Shown here in pieces: positions 46,175 through 56,451 of a stretch of DNA of 64,000 nucleotides. Source of the stretch: DATFVA01 sp963743325 (GTDB lineage: Bacteria; Bacteroidota; Ignavibacteria; Ignavibacteriales; Ignavibacteriaceae); NCBI GenBank assembly GCA_963743325.1, contig CAVUOZ010000004.1:409026-473025 (forward strand). Direction: 5' to 3'. The notes below the pieces were generated by a model. The model was not told the origin of the DNA. It was given only the letters and a program-made list of their open reading frames with translations, and made no database searches. The number at the start of each line of letters is the position of its first letter. The stretch's first letter is position 1. The position numbers were made by a program, and so were the translations under genes.

Positions 46175-46546
46175 ATGAATGAAAATGAAATAAGTAAAAT
46201 AATTCTCGATTGCGCATTTAAAGTCCACTCTGCATTGGGGCCAGGACTTTTGGAAAGTGCTTATAGAGAATGTCTGGCTTATGAGCTTATTAATGCCGGG
46301 CTGAATGTAGAACAAGAAAAATCCTTACCGCTCGTTTATAAAGAGATCAAAATGGAATGTGGATACCGGATGGATTTATTTGTTGAACGAAAGGTGGTCG
46401 TTGAGTTAAAAGTTGTTGAAGCTTTTAATGATGTACATATTGCCCAGACATTAACATATATGAGATTATCGGGGAGCAGACTGGGACTACTACTTAATTT
46501 CTACACAAAATCCTTGGAGTACGGGATTAAAAGATTAATACTCTGA
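46175..46546 (+). CDS. GxxExxY protein (PD-(D/E)xK-like)
   Basis: The 123-residue protein carries the family-naming motif at residues 24-30 (GPGLLESAY, G24-x-x-E27-x-x-Y30). Its second half has Asp67, Glu77 and Lys79 in YRMDLFVERKVVVELKVV, the spacing of a PD-(D/E)xK nuclease core; this is a motif match, not proof of nuclease activity. The ATG at 46175 has GGGAG six bases upstream. Family A repeats lie on both sides (46034-46140 and 46552-46645). The broken homologue at 4960 is likewise flanked by short inverted motifs. No biochemical role is firmly known to me. Confidence 0.85.
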   Translation: MNENEISKIILDCAFKVHSALGPGLLESAYRECLAYELINAGLNVEQEKSLPLVYKEIKMECGYRMDLFVERKVVVELKVVEAFNDVHIAQTLTYMRLSGSRLGLLLNFYTKSLEYGIKRLIL

Positions 46547-46551
46547 TAATT

Positions 46552-46645
46552 GGTATCACAAAGGACCACGAAGTAAATACGAGGTAACACAAAAGAATAT
46601 ACCTGGTGTGACTTTGTGTTCAGACATCGTGGTACTTAGTGACCC
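46552..46645. repeat. Family A repeat, divergent copy
   Basis: The sequence reads GGTATCACAAAGGACCACGA at the left and ends TCGTGGTACTTAGTGACCC. The ends are complementary (GTCACTAAGTACCACGA type). It is a more diverged fold-back that follows the GxxExxY gene directly. Confidence 0.6.
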
Positions 46646-46926
46646 TTTTCTTGTTATCCCCTCAAATCTGACCAATTTTTGGCATTATTTTCGACTATTA
46701 AGAGTAGTGGATTGGGTGGGGTGGTTAAATATATGAAACTATTTGTGAAAAGAGGTTCTTTTGACTCTTAATAAGGACCAATTTCACTTAATTTGACTGT
46801 TTTAGGGTAAATTCTACAGGTAATAATTTAAGCGGATTATTACTACAGGTAAGCCACTTGTGTTAGAATAACCCCCTGAAAAGGATCAGACTTTTGGTCC
46901 ATAGTTGAGTGCAAAAGAAATTAAAT

Positions 46927-46970
46927 CGGTTCATCTACAGGTCTCGATATCTTTCCCTGCAGATGAGCCG
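46927..46970. other. Long intergenic stem-loop
   Basis: CGGTTCATCTACAGG (46927-46941) pairs with CCTGCAGATGAGCCG (46956-46970): 15 pairs, two of them not Watson-Crick on the + strand, around a 14-base loop. No T tract follows, so it is not an ordinary terminator. It could be part of a structured RNA or a protein-binding palindrome. Confidence 0.4.
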
Positions 46971-47291
46971 ATAACGGGGCGGTTAAAAGAGGGGGATTGG
47001 GGCATTTAAAGTCATTTATAGTCATTAAGTTGCCATTCAACCATTCAGTCATTCAATAGTAATTCAGTGGTAATTCGATGGATGTGCAATGGTCACAATG
47101 TATAATTTCTGCGATTTTACAGATTTAGGCACTGCTATTAAAATTCTTTATAATTTGTTCCATCTATAATTGATATCATTCATAATTAATATAAAAATCC
47201 CATAAAATTATTGTTGCTATTTTTGGTTCAAGTCCTTACATTATTATTGGGCTCTTAGATAAATTAATCTGATTATCCCAGGGGAAATACT

Positions 47292-47411
47292 ATGGATAGG
47301 ACATATTCCGGTTCTAAATCACGTGGTGAATTTAAACTTGCTGACCACTGTACCGGGATATTTTATTTCATAATGTTGACTACAGTTTTTCTTATTCTTC
47401 TCCTTATATGA
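47292..47411 (+). CDS. Possible small membrane protein, 39 residues
   Basis: The ATG at 47292 follows GGGGAAATACT, a well-placed ribosome-binding site. The 39 codons give a polar N-terminus with several basic residues (MDRTYSGSKSRGEFKLADH) and one hydrophobic helix (IFYFIMLTTVFLILLLI) ending at the stop. The layout is that of single-pass small membrane proteins. It stands alone in a 1.5-kb stretch without other genes. With no homologue known to me it remains a candidate. Confidence 0.4.
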   Translation: MDRTYSGSKSRGEFKLADHCTGIFYFIMLTTVFLILLLI

Positions 47412-47517
47412 TGCGGATATGAAATAAGTATCCTGAATACATGCCAGCCTCAGACTGATCCTGATCGAAAAAATTCACAGGGCATTTTTATATCTTAGTC
47501 GCGGGGAGCAGGAACAC

Positions 47518-47672
47518 CAGACTACAAATTACTTTGTGAAACGTTGTATTCCCCTTGTGCGACATTGTGACCTAGGTGGGACACAATGTATCACTAAGTA
47601 CACACGAGGTCACACAAAGAAAAAAATACTTTGTGAAACGTTGTATTTCCCCTGTGTGACATTGTGTCCCGA
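47518..47672. repeat. Family A repeat: right half plus complete 'empty' copy
   Basis: A right-half copy (47518-47577) is followed by a full copy at 47578-47671. Its ends GGGACACAATGT and ACATTGTGTCCC are perfectly complementary, and CACAAAG / CTTTGTG pair in the centre. The 21-base insert is absent: CACAC at 47601-47605 is followed directly by GAGGTC. This copy best shows the original fold-back form. Confidence 0.8.
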
Positions 47673-48025
47673 ATTCGTAAATATTACCTTTTAGCTGAAT
47701 TCTATCGTTCACAATTACCATTTGCGAAAAGGCGGAAGGACGACTCTTTTGTAACCGCCCTTGCAGGGGTAAGTAAATAATAATAAATTTGGCATTGAGT
47801 TTGTTTTCAAAGGATATGATTTCCGGACTAAAGGAACTTTGAATAGAAGACAACCAATGTAATTAATTGAATACCGGGCTGCATTCCACGCGAGCAACTC
47901 ACTTTACAGTAATCGTTTCAACCGGTCAGTATACAAGAAGCGTTAGAGGTTACCCGTTTATTGCCGTCAGGACGTCATTATTGTCTTATTTATTATTAAA
48001 CTTCAACAATTGAATCTGCAAAAAT

Positions 48026-49189
48026 ATGAATTATAAAATATTATTATTTACTCCCCTTCTTTTGATGGTTTTTACGTTATTACAAAACAGTGCAGCATAC
48101 GCCCAGGATGAGGAACCGATTCTTTATTACCAGATGGAGCCCCTGGATGATAGTCTTTTTATTCACATACAGGATCAGCTTTTCATAGCACCCCCCGATC
48201 CCAAAGCCGAAATAATAGTGGATTTAAGAGACCCTAATAACCAGACGATATCAATTAAGGGAGCACTCTATCCGATTCTTGCACTGAATCCGGAGACAAG
48301 AGCACTGGTTGTTACATATCCTTTTAAGATTAACCTTGAAGAGACAACTAACTTCGGGAGTGTTTTTAGCCGGGTGATCGAAAAAATAAGGCTTGATAAA
48401 TTTGCTGCACCACCAAGTGTCTTCCAGATATCTTCCACGCTGTCGTATATAAATCCTTTTATACAACTCCTGGGAGGAGAAAGGTTCGGCGTTTCGCTGA
48501 AGTCTGATGCGGGATTTTCATTCGGTACCGGGACGCCTTATTCAGGTGCGCTTGAATCAAATATGACTGAAGCAAATTTCCATATCCTGGGATTCCGCGG
48601 AGGCATTTATTCAAATGTTGATGCTATTACGGAGATACAGACAAAGAACAATCATAACAATATATATGTTACAAGCGGATTCCAGCTGGGCTATGTTATT
48701 CCGCTGGGAAACTTTCTTGAACTCAGCTATACGGAAGCCGGTAAAAAGTTTAGTGAAGCACAGATGACGGCCTATGCAAAAAATAAGGCTATTGTTTACA
48801 ATCCGGACAGCACCATTAAATACAGTGCATACTTTGTTGAGGGAAGTTATATAAACCTTGAGATAAGATACCCTATACAAATAATGGGTTCTACGCGCGG
48901 AAAGTTTTATGGGGCACGGTATCTTGATGAATGGCATATAGGTTATACAGGCAGGGAGCTTTCATTAGCCGGAAGCACGTTTGATTTCAGGTTCGATGCG
49001 ATGTTCGATAGTCCTGTCAGAAGAAACGAGATAGTATTTGAAATGATGGTACAGAAGATAATGGACTACTGGGGATTCAGTGCAATTGCATTAGGACCAT
49101 CAGCAACACTTACAACTCTGAATGACGGGTCTTACGGATTTTCGTCGATATTCTTTAATCTCAGGGTGAAGGTGGGAACGAGTTTGTAG
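48026..49189 (+). CDS. Secreted protein of unknown family, barrel-like C-terminus
   Basis: The 387-residue protein has a signal peptide ending around AAYAQD. Residues 25-125 are polar with PPDPKAEIIVDLRDP and may form a small sandwich domain. From about 150 on, strands rich in alternating aromatics (GGIYSNVDAITEI, NIYVTSGFQLGYVIPLG, YFVEGSYINLEIRYPI, FFNLRVKVGTSL) suggest an outer-membrane barrel. I do not recognise a family. It stands alone between two repeat blocks (47518-47672 and 49236-49640). Confidence 0.7.
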   Translation: MNYKILLFTPLLLMVFTLLQNSAAYAQDEEPILYYQMEPLDDSLFIHIQDQLFIAPPDPKAEIIVDLRDPNNQTISIKGALYPILALNPETRALVVTYPFKINLEETTNFGSVFSRVIEKIRLDKFAAPPSVFQISSTLSYINPFIQLLGGERFGVSLKSDAGFSFGTGTPYSGALESNMTEANFHILGFRGGIYSNVDAITEIQTKNNHNNIYVTSGFQLGYVIPLGNFLELSYTEAGKKFSEAQMTAYAKNKAIVYNPDSTIKYSAYFVEGSYINLEIRYPIQIMGSTRGKFYGARYLDEWHIGYTGRELSLAGSTFDFRFDAMFDSPVRRNEIVFEMMVQKIMDYWGFSAIALGPSATLTTLNDGSYGFSSIFFNLRVKVGTSL

Positions 49190-49235
49190 CAATTGGGGTC
49201 ATTCATTGACATTCATACTCATTGGGTGTTTTCCC

Positions 49236-49466
49236 AACCCCGTTAGGGGTTACATATTTGTAGAAAAAATCAAACAAAAAAATAACAACCCCGTAGGGGT
49301 TGATAGAAAACAATCAAACAAAAAGAATAACAACCCCGTAGGGGTTGAATATAATTAATTAACATTTGCCGGAATAATAACACAATATATTTCGTCCCTA
49401 CGGGACTATATATTGTTCGGGTTAATATTTAGCTATAAATATTTTGTCCCTAACGGGACATCGACG
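49236..49466. repeat. Family B fold-back repeat, copy 1
   Basis: Palindromes in order: AACCCCGTTAGGGGTT (49236-49251), AACCCCGTAGGGGTT (49287-49301 and again 49332-49346), GTCCCTACGGGAC (49394-49406) and GTCCCTAACGGGAC (49446-49459). Read inverted, the last two have the same CCCGTAGGG and CCCGTTAGGG cores, so the whole block is a nested inverted repeat. Its outer arms also share ACATATTTGTAG / CTATAAATATTTTGT. The middle hairpin unit is duplicated here, once only in the other copies. Confidence 0.8.
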
Positions 49467-49507
49467 TGGAACTCTGCCACTACATATCGGTAAACAGGTC
49501 CGGCAGA

Positions 49508-49640
49508 CAAGCTTGTGTTTCCATTGTGTGACTTTGTGACCCAAGGGGTAACACAAAGTATCACTAAGTACACACTAGGTCACACAAAGAAAAAATACTT
49601 TGTGAAACGTTGTGATTCCCTTTGTGCGACGTTGTGACCC
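49508..49640. repeat. Family A repeat joined to family B
   Basis: A right-half copy (ends TTTGTGACCC at about 49542) is followed by a full 'empty' copy: CACAC at 49571-49575 leads directly into TAGGTCACACAAAG with no 21-base insert. A 30-base linker with AACTCTGCCA and CAGGTCCGGCAGACAAGC joins it to family B. The linker is shared with 57160-57210 and 61485-61535. Confidence 0.75.
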
Positions 49641-49688
49641 CTTTTATGTCAATGAACATCATAAATGATGTTCGTACGCCCCGGATTA

Positions 49689-52131
49689 TTATTCAGTGCC
49701 GGTGCTTCTTGTTATGAACTTTGTCATTTCATCTATGAACGAAGCTCTTTCATCATCTGTCAAAAGTACGTCGTACTGGCCGATCGCTCTCTGCAGCTGC
49801 ATTGAGCTTATGAAAAGATCATATAATGCATTTGCCGCCACTGTCTGTGAAGTCAATGCAGATGACTGTGCATCAAGCAAAAACAGTATGGGCAGCGCAC
49901 CGCGCGAGTAGGAATCAGATACTATCTTTAAAGTTTTATTCGCAGCTTCTACCTGTATCTGTGACTGTTCAATACCAAAATATTTTGCTTTGAGATTTTC
50001 CATCTCGCTCCTGATGCCTAATGCAATTTTATCTTCGATTGATTTCAGCTCAAGTTTAATCTTAGCTAATTCAATCTCCGATTGTTCAATTTCAGCGGAA
50101 GTACCCATGCCGTTGAACAGGTTCAGCGATAGATTGAGTCCCTACATTCCAGTCGACATCATCCGGCAGGGGAATTTTGAAACCGGAAAATATTTGTCCT
50201 ATGTATATCGGAATATCAGGCGATATTCCCGAAGGCGGAGGGGGAAAATTTAAATTGAAAGGCGATTTGATCTCAGATTTGTAAAAAGTCTTGGTCAATG
50301 ACCCGAATGCACTAAAAGTCGGAATAAACCGGGAAAGCTGGATTGATGTCAAGCTTCTTTCCCTTGTCTCAACTATGCTTTTCAGCATCTGTATGTCGGG
50401 CGATTTCTTTAATCCGTAATTGACAAGAAATTCCACGAGCAGATCATAGCTTACAGGGTCCTCCAGGAGTCTTCCCAGTTTCTTGCTGTTAATCAGCATT
50501 TTCTCATCATCCCGGGAAATATCTTTGACATTTATAATATAAATCAGCGGTATATTCAAAATCTGCTTCAAGGCCAGCTGAAGCTCGTTCATTTGTGATT
50601 GAACCTCCATTACTGCTTTTCTTAAACCTGCTACTTCAGCTTCCCAGCGCAATGGTTCCTCGGGTCCTGCCGCACCGATTGATTCCCGGTTCTGCGCAAT
50701 CTCCAGGTTCACCCTGACCAGTTTCAGGTTTTCAAGCAGAATGTTGAAGATTTTCCGTGCACGCAGATAATTGAGAAAAAGTTTTGACCCGTCGAGTATT
50801 GTTGTCTGCTTGAATGCTTCCGCCTCGCTGAGTTTTGATTCATAAAGTAAACCCTGGATATCAAGATTTGCTATTACCGGTTCTGAAAAAATAACCTGGG
50901 ATAACGATACGTCGCCGTAAATTTTATTTTCCGGCTGAGAACCGGCAAGTGCTCTGTCAGAATCGATTTTCAGCCCGGTGGCAGATAAATCAATGTTCGG
51001 GAATAAATAGGAACGGGCTATAGGAATATTCTGATAGGTGGATGCGACTTCCTGGATCTTTGCAAGCACATCCAGGTTGTCGGTCCCGATTTTTTTTATG
51101 ACATCTTCGAGTGCATAAGTCGGGGCACCCTCAAACTCAGGAGGTTCCATCTCTATAATATCCGCTTCGAGCAGAGTAGACCATTTGGGAGAAACGCCTA
51201 CAGCAAAAGCAGTTTTAAGGTTGATAAAAGTCCTTTTTGCAGCCGGGAAACTGACACTCAGGGAACCGGCATCCTCGCCCAATAAAATCCTTTGAATATT
51301 AAGAGCTATACGGCGGGCTAATCTCGGGAAAATATCAGGATTGGCTCCGGCCATCACCCCGTCCCTGACATCCATCTCTCCAAAAAATGAAAAGGTCGGA
51401 AGACGTTTTTCGTTCAAACCTTTTACAAGCTCTTTAAATTTCATACGGCTCACAGGAAGGACATCAATATATACTGCATCTGTTTTCGGCGGGATAGAAT
51501 TCAAAAATCCCTGTATATCATCCACGATGCTGATCCTTTTGATATTTACCCCGAATTCTTTGCTCAGGTCTTCATCGGATATCTGGATATCTTTAAATAT
51601 ATCCTGATAGTATTTACTTTGCAGCAGAACCAGGTTTTTGAAATCGACAATTTCCTTAAACAGTTGAATGTCCCTGACATACGTACCGGGAAATATCAGG
51701 TAGCTGAGATTTTTTACACCGCTTGTTCCGTTAATACTTTTAATTTTTTGTATCGTGGTATCTATAATCACAGGGGCTATTACCGGTTTTGGCAGATTGT
51801 CCCTGTGCGCAAGATCGTATGAAGCAAGCACCCCGTAGCCGATTAAAATGTCGACTTCACTGTCAGCCAGCAGCTTATCGTTCAGTTCCGATACTTTTTT
51901 AAGAGTCCAATCACCGACAAGAATTTTATCCTTTGGAATTGTTATGTTCGTCTGCTGTGAAAGAGCGTCTTTCAGCTCCTTTTCAAGTTCATCTAATACA
52001 GGCTGATTCAGATCCCACTCCCCGTCGACAACAATTCCGATTGTTACATTCCCATCTGTAGATTTATTTTGTGCCGTGGCAGTACAGTACCATAAGAAAA
52101 AAACGATGACGAAGCAGATTTTTTCTTTCAT
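49689..52131 (-). pseudogene. TolC-family outer-membrane protein with N-terminal substrate-binding-like domain, one frameshift
   Basis: Two frames on the minus strand (50092-52131 and 49689-50108) together give one protein of about 813 residues. After a signal peptide (about 1-20) comes a region (about 28-325) like the ABC_sub_bind family: GIVVDGEWDLNQPVLDELEKEL, TDAVYIDVLP, LPTFSFFGEMDVRDGVMAGANPD and NLKTAFAVGVSPKWSTLLEADI. Normal TolC helices and strands follow from about 340 (SLSQVIFSEPVIANL, WNVGLNLSLNLFNGMGTSAEIEQ). The frame changes at the CCC at 50140-50142; removing one C restores TolC sequence. It is the last gene of the RND operon, 60 bases after the permease. It may be broken, or the base may be an error. 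Confidence 0.78.
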
Positions 52132-52191
52132 AAATCACCCTCGGGTTTTGCCTGTGGAACGGGAATAATAATATACTCTGTCATAATTCTT

Positions 52192-55100
52192 TTAAGATTT
52201 ACTTCTTAGTTTATCGAGCCATTTTATCGAAAAAGGGTTTTTGAACAATACGGCAGAACGGGTTTTAAGCTTCTCGACTTTCAGGTAAACAACAGGTACT
52301 ACAATAAGCGTTAAGAACATAGAGCTCGTTAATCCCCCTATTAATGCCCAGGCTAAACCATTTTTCCATTCGGATCCTGCGCCTGTTGCCGTTGCGATCG
52401 GAAGCATTCCGAATACCATTGTAAGCGTTGTCATAAAGATCGGCCGTATACGTGAACTGCCCGCTTCTATTAATGCATCATGAAGTGAAAGTCCTCCTGT
52501 CCGCTGTTCATTTGTTCTATCCACCAGCAGTATTGCATTTTTTGCTACAAGACCGATCATCATAATAATACCGAGCATAGAAAAAATGCTCAAAGCATTT
52601 GCTGATAAGGCCAGCGCAATAAGAGCACCGATCAATGCAAGCGGAATTGAAAAGAGCACGATGAACGGGTAGATAAAGGAATCAAACAGCAGCACCATTA
52701 TAAAATAAACAAACGTGATGCCTGCGATTAAGGCCAGCAGGAGTGAGTCCATTCCTTCGGACCTCATTTTTTCATCGCCTTCCAGTGAAATCTTTGTGCC
52801 GCCGGCGGTATTATTATTGAATTGTTTAACGAATTGTGCAACAACAGTTCCATTCGGAATCGTGCCGTCTGTGAAGGCTGAAACAATCGCTGAAGGATTC
52901 CTGTTTTGTCTCTCAAGTTTTGTTGGTCCTGTCGTCTGATAAATATCGGCGAATTGTCCCATCTGGATCTGCTTACCCGCTGCATTTGTAAATGATAAGC
53001 TGTTAACATCACTGATGTTGGTACGGTCAAATTCATCTATCGCAATCCTTATCGGGTATTCATATGAGCCTTCCCTGTACTTTGAATCATCGTTGCCTGT
53101 AAGTGCAACCTGCAGCGTTGTACCAATGTCCATAACAGTTAAACCCAGCTCAGCCATTTTCTGGCGGTTGATATCTATCCGGGTTTCGGGGTTTCCTTTC
53201 TCTGATGAAAATTTGATATCTGTTATGCCTTCAGTTTTCCGGAGTGCTGATGCAACTCTTTCCGAAGTTGTGAGGATAGAATCTGTATTGATCCCCGTAA
53301 TGAAAACCTGTATCGGTGCTTCGCCCGATTCGCCGGTAATGCTGAGCTGGCTGACGAATAATTTTATACCCGGGATCATCCTTGACATTTCTTTTATTTC
53401 CTGGATAACATTATCTGTCGATTTCTTTCGTGCATTCCTGGGAATCAGTGTGACAACCAGTTCAGATTCATTATTCAGGATCTGGTTCTGGGGACCTTTG
53501 CCAATATTTGCCAGTATCTTTTTTACTTCAGGCAGAGCGGCAATCTTTCTTTCAACCTGCTGGCTTACCTTATTTGTGTTATCGAGCGTAGAGCCGGGCG
53601 GAAGCTGTATTTCAACTCCGAATTCACCCTGGTCGGATTGTTTCATAAACTCGCCGCCGATCAATCCTGCTGCCGGCAGCCCTACCGCAGCGAAGAAAAG
53701 GATCGTGGCAAACCCTAAAACTTTCATCGGGTTGCTCATTGACCACTTTAACAGAACCAGATAACGGTTAACTATCCTCTTAAATAATTTTTCAAATCCA
53801 AGTCCGATCTTTCCGGGAAGACTATCTGCGGATGCGCTTTCAAGCTTTGAATATCTTGATGCAAGCAGCGGGGTAACAGTGAAAGAAACCAGCAGGCTCG
53901 TAAGCGTTGAAGCAGTTATAACAATCGCAAACTCACGCATTATATCGCCGACTAAACCGGCAACCAATGTAAGGGGTACAAAAACCACGACATCGACAAA
54001 CGTAATTGAAACAGCTGCAAACCCGATCTCATTCCTGCCGCGCAGCGCAGCAGTACGCTTATCCTCTCCCCGTTCAAGGAAATGATAAATATTTTCCAGC
54101 ACAACGATTGAATCGTCGACCAGGATCCCGATCACCAGCGACAGGGCAAGAAGTGTCATAAGATTCAGTGAAAAATCGAAGGCCCACATAACCACAAACG
54201 ACGCCGTCAGCGAAGTAGGAATTGCTATCATCACAATCAAAGAATTTCTTATGCTGTGAAGAAAAAGGAACATTACCGCTGCCACCAGTACTATTGCCAG
54301 CAGCAGGTCTTTTTGTACATCCCGGGCTGCATCAAGCGTGAAAACCGACTGGTCGTGTGCAACGTCAAACTTTAAATGGATGGAGGAGTACTGTTTCTCA
54401 AGATTTTTAAGCTCTTCACGTACGAGACTGCTTACCCTGACAGCATTCCCGTCTGCCTGCTTAAGTATTGCTATTCCGATGGAAGGAATTCCGTTTATCC
54501 GGCTCATTGTTTTTATCTCGGCGATGCCGTCCTCAACTTCAGCAACATCTTTCAGCCGTATTTTACTTCCCTCGCGCGAGGAACCTACCACCAGGTTCCT
54601 TAATTCTTCAAGCGAAGAAAACTTCCCGGCTACTCTCACTACAAACTGCCGGCTCTCACCCTGTATTTTCCCGGTGGGGAAATCGAGATTTGAAGAATTG
54701 ACTGCATAGGCAATCGATGCGATAGATAAGTTGTATGCCTCCAGCTTTGAAGCGTCAATGTTAATTTTTATTTCTCTTTCTTCGCCGCCCGTCAGATTAA
54801 TCTGTCCTACCCCGTCGACTCTTGCCAGGGCTGGCTGAATCTGATCTGTTACCAGCTGGTAAAATTCCCTTGACGGCAGACTGGACGTAGCCCCGATCTG
54901 CAATACGGGTGTCTCTGCCAGAGAAATTTTCTGGAAAACCGGTGAACGGATCCCTTTCGGCAAATTAAGTGAGATCTGGTTTACACGCCTCTGGGCTTCC
55001 TGGAGTGAAAATTCAATATCTGCCGATTTTTTTAATTCAATACTGATTACTGAAACACCCTCATATGAAGAAGAAATAATTCTTTCAACCTTTTCAAGGC

Positions 55101-55317
55101 CGGAGAGTGCATCTTCAATTGGTTTGGTAACGCTGTTTTCCACTTCACCCGGGGAAGCACCGGGATATACGGTGCTGACAACCATCCATGGGATGCTTAT
55201 ATCGGGAAGCAGCTCATATTTCAGCATAGTGTAGCCGAATACGGCCAGTAACGCGAGGGCCGAAAATAACACAATAACAAATGAAGGACGTTTTATCGAG
55301 AGTTCAGTTAATGTCAT
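52192..55317 (-). CDS. RND efflux permease (HAE-1/AcrB type)
   Basis: The 1041-residue inner-membrane pump exports amphiphilic compounds with proton uptake. It has the typical start (LTELSIKRPSFVIVLFSALALLAVFGY), two large periplasmic loops, and twelve helices. The proton-relay acidic pair lies in GILVDDSIVVLENIYHFLERGEDK, and ATGAGSEWKNGLAWALIGGL closes the second helical half. Length and layout are normal. It begins 11 bases after the adaptor gene stop. Substrate cannot be assigned. Confidence 0.95.
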   Translation of the reverse strand: MTLTELSIKRPSFVIVLFSALALLAVFGYTMLKYELLPDISIPWMVVSTVYPGASPGEVENSVTKPIEDALSGLEKVERIISSSYEGVSVISIELKKSADIEFSLQEAQRRVNQISLNLPKGIRSPVFQKISLAETPVLQIGATSSLPSREFYQLVTDQIQPALARVDGVGQINLTGGEEREIKINIDASKLEAYNLSIASIAYAVNSSNLDFPTGKIQGESRQFVVRVAGKFSSLEELRNLVVGSSREGSKIRLKDVAEVEDGIAEIKTMSRINGIPSIGIAILKQADGNAVRVSSLVREELKNLEKQYSSIHLKFDVAHDQSVFTLDAARDVQKDLLLAIVLVAAVMFLFLHSIRNSLIVMIAIPTSLTASFVVMWAFDFSLNLMTLLALSLVIGILVDDSIVVLENIYHFLERGEDKRTAALRGRNEIGFAAVSITFVDVVVFVPLTLVAGLVGDIMREFAIVITASTLTSLLVSFTVTPLLASRYSKLESASADSLPGKIGLGFEKLFKRIVNRYLVLLKWSMSNPMKVLGFATILFFAAVGLPAAGLIGGEFMKQSDQGEFGVEIQLPPGSTLDNTNKVSQQVERKIAALPEVKKILANIGKGPQNQILNNESELVVTLIPRNARKKSTDNVIQEIKEMSRMIPGIKLFVSQLSITGESGEAPIQVFITGINTDSILTTSERVASALRKTEGITDIKFSSEKGNPETRIDINRQKMAELGLTVMDIGTTLQVALTGNDDSKYREGSYEYPIRIAIDEFDRTNISDVNSLSFTNAAGKQIQMGQFADIYQTTGPTKLERQNRNPSAIVSAFTDGTIPNGTVVAQFVKQFNNNTAGGTKISLEGDEKMRSEGMDSLLLALIAGITFVYFIMVLLFDSFIYPFIVLFSIPLALIGALIALALSANALSIFSMLGIIMMIGLVAKNAILLVDRTNEQRTGGLSLHDALIEAGSSRIRPIFMTTLTMVFGMLPIATATGAGSEWKNGLAWALIGGLTSSMFLTLIVVPVVYLKVEKLKTRSAVLFKNPFSIKWLDKLRSKS

Positions 55318-55328
55318 AGCTTACTCCC

Positions 55329-56381
55329 TCACTTAATAATGACAACTTTTACATTATCCGATAAATTGTTCTGACCGTTTGTCACTACAATATCGTTTTC
55401 ATTCAGGCCCGATAATATTTCAATAAAATTGCTGGAGGAATTTCCGACAACGATACTCCTTAATTTAGCAACCTGGTTCTGGACTATATAAACACGGGCA
55501 TCCCTGATACTTCCGACCAGTGATTCACGCGGGATTGCTAAAGCTTCATTGCTGCTCTGGAAAGTGAAATTTACACGTGCAAACATTCCCGCTTTCAGGG
55601 GGTGCTGACTATTATTGGAAAGTCTTACTTCTACCGGGTAGGTATGGGCTTCATCAGCTTTGGAGGCAATGTTATCGACCCTGCCGTAAAACTTTACACC
55701 CGGATACACATCGGTTGTTATTTCAGCCTGTTCATTGGTTTTAATCTGGAACGCATCTTTCTCTGAAACATTGAGTAAAACCTTCAGTGTAGAAATATCT
55801 ACAATATTAGCTACCGGGGTTCCCGGATTAACCATAGTCCCTACTTCAACCATTCTTTTATTGATTGTACCTGATATCGGGGCTTTTATTTTTGTATCTG
55901 CTAATTGTTTCTTTGCCAGTGTCAGCTGGCTCTCTGCTGCCTTCATCTGGAGTCTTGCCAGATCCAGCTGAGCGGCAGAAATGGAATTTTCCTGGTAGAG
56001 AGTTTCGCTGCGTTCAAAATCCCTTTTAGCTTTCAGGTAATTAATTTCAACCGAGGCAAGGTTAGACTGCATTATTACATCGTCAATCTGAAACAAAACC
56101 GTTCCGGCCCTGACATAATCCCCGACTTTAGCCTTAACATCAACGACCAACCCCTGGGCTTCTGAAATAATATCCACATCATTGCTGGCATTGACAACAC
56201 CGACAAGGGATATAACGTTAACAAGCTGCATTTTTTTAACGGGAGTTGTCGATACAGGCACATCGCCGTAGGATTGTTTCAGGTCTGACGGGTTTGTCTC
56301 CTCCTTATTTGAAGAAATTATTGCTATTACTACTATAACAATGATGATCAGTCCTATTAAAGGCAGTAGTACTTTTTTCAT
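55329..56381 (-). CDS. RND efflux periplasmic adaptor (membrane fusion protein)
   Basis: The 350-residue adaptor has an N-terminal membrane anchor (about 1-27, no lipobox). Its lipoyl/biotin-like halves are AEGLVVDVKAKVGDYVRAGTVLF-like sequence near 85-110 and KAPISGTINKRMVEVGTMVNPG near 167-190, around a coiled-coil hairpin. A beta-barrel domain and a C-terminal membrane-proximal domain (ILSGLNENDIVVTNGQNNL) follow. It is first in the operon adaptor-permease-TolC. A TTGGAGGTTG site precedes the ATG. Confidence 0.95.
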   Translation of the reverse strand: MKKVLLPLIGLIIIVIVVIAIISSNKEETNPSDLKQSYGDVPVSTTPVKKMQLVNVISLVGVVNASNDVDIISEAQGLVVDVKAKVGDYVRAGTVLFQIDDVIMQSNLASVEINYLKAKRDFERSETLYQENSISAAQLDLARLQMKAAESQLTLAKKQLADTKIKAPISGTINKRMVEVGTMVNPGTPVANIVDISTLKVLLNVSEKDAFQIKTNEQAEITTDVYPGVKFYGRVDNIASKADEAHTYPVEVRLSNNSQHPLKAGMFARVNFTFQSSNEALAIPRESLVGSIRDARVYIVQNQVAKLRSIVVGNSSSNFIEILSGLNENDIVVTNGQNNLSDNVKVVIIK

Positions 56382-56451
56382 TTACACAACCTCCAAAGAA
56401 ATCGTACCGAAATTTAAGGCTATTTTTCAAAAAATGGAATCACTTTAGGAG

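Larger units (their letters stand above)
46646..47517. other. Long intergenic stretch with one hairpin and one small ORF
   Basis: About 870 bases without a conventional gene. A stem at 46927-46970 and a possible 39-codon gene at 47292-47411 are listed separately. A run of CATTCA-type words lies at 47030-47065. Otherwise I see nothing. Confidence 0.6.

Noticed and set aside
49236..49459. CRISPR-like regular palindromes
   Set aside because: Repeat spacing is irregular, the intervening sequence is itself repeated in other copies, the repeats are only 13-16 bases, and there are no cas genes.
53015..53764. A 249-codon open frame antisense to the RND permease
   Set aside because: It lies wholly inside a conserved gene on the other strand and follows its codon pattern; composition is Ser/Ile-rich without domains.
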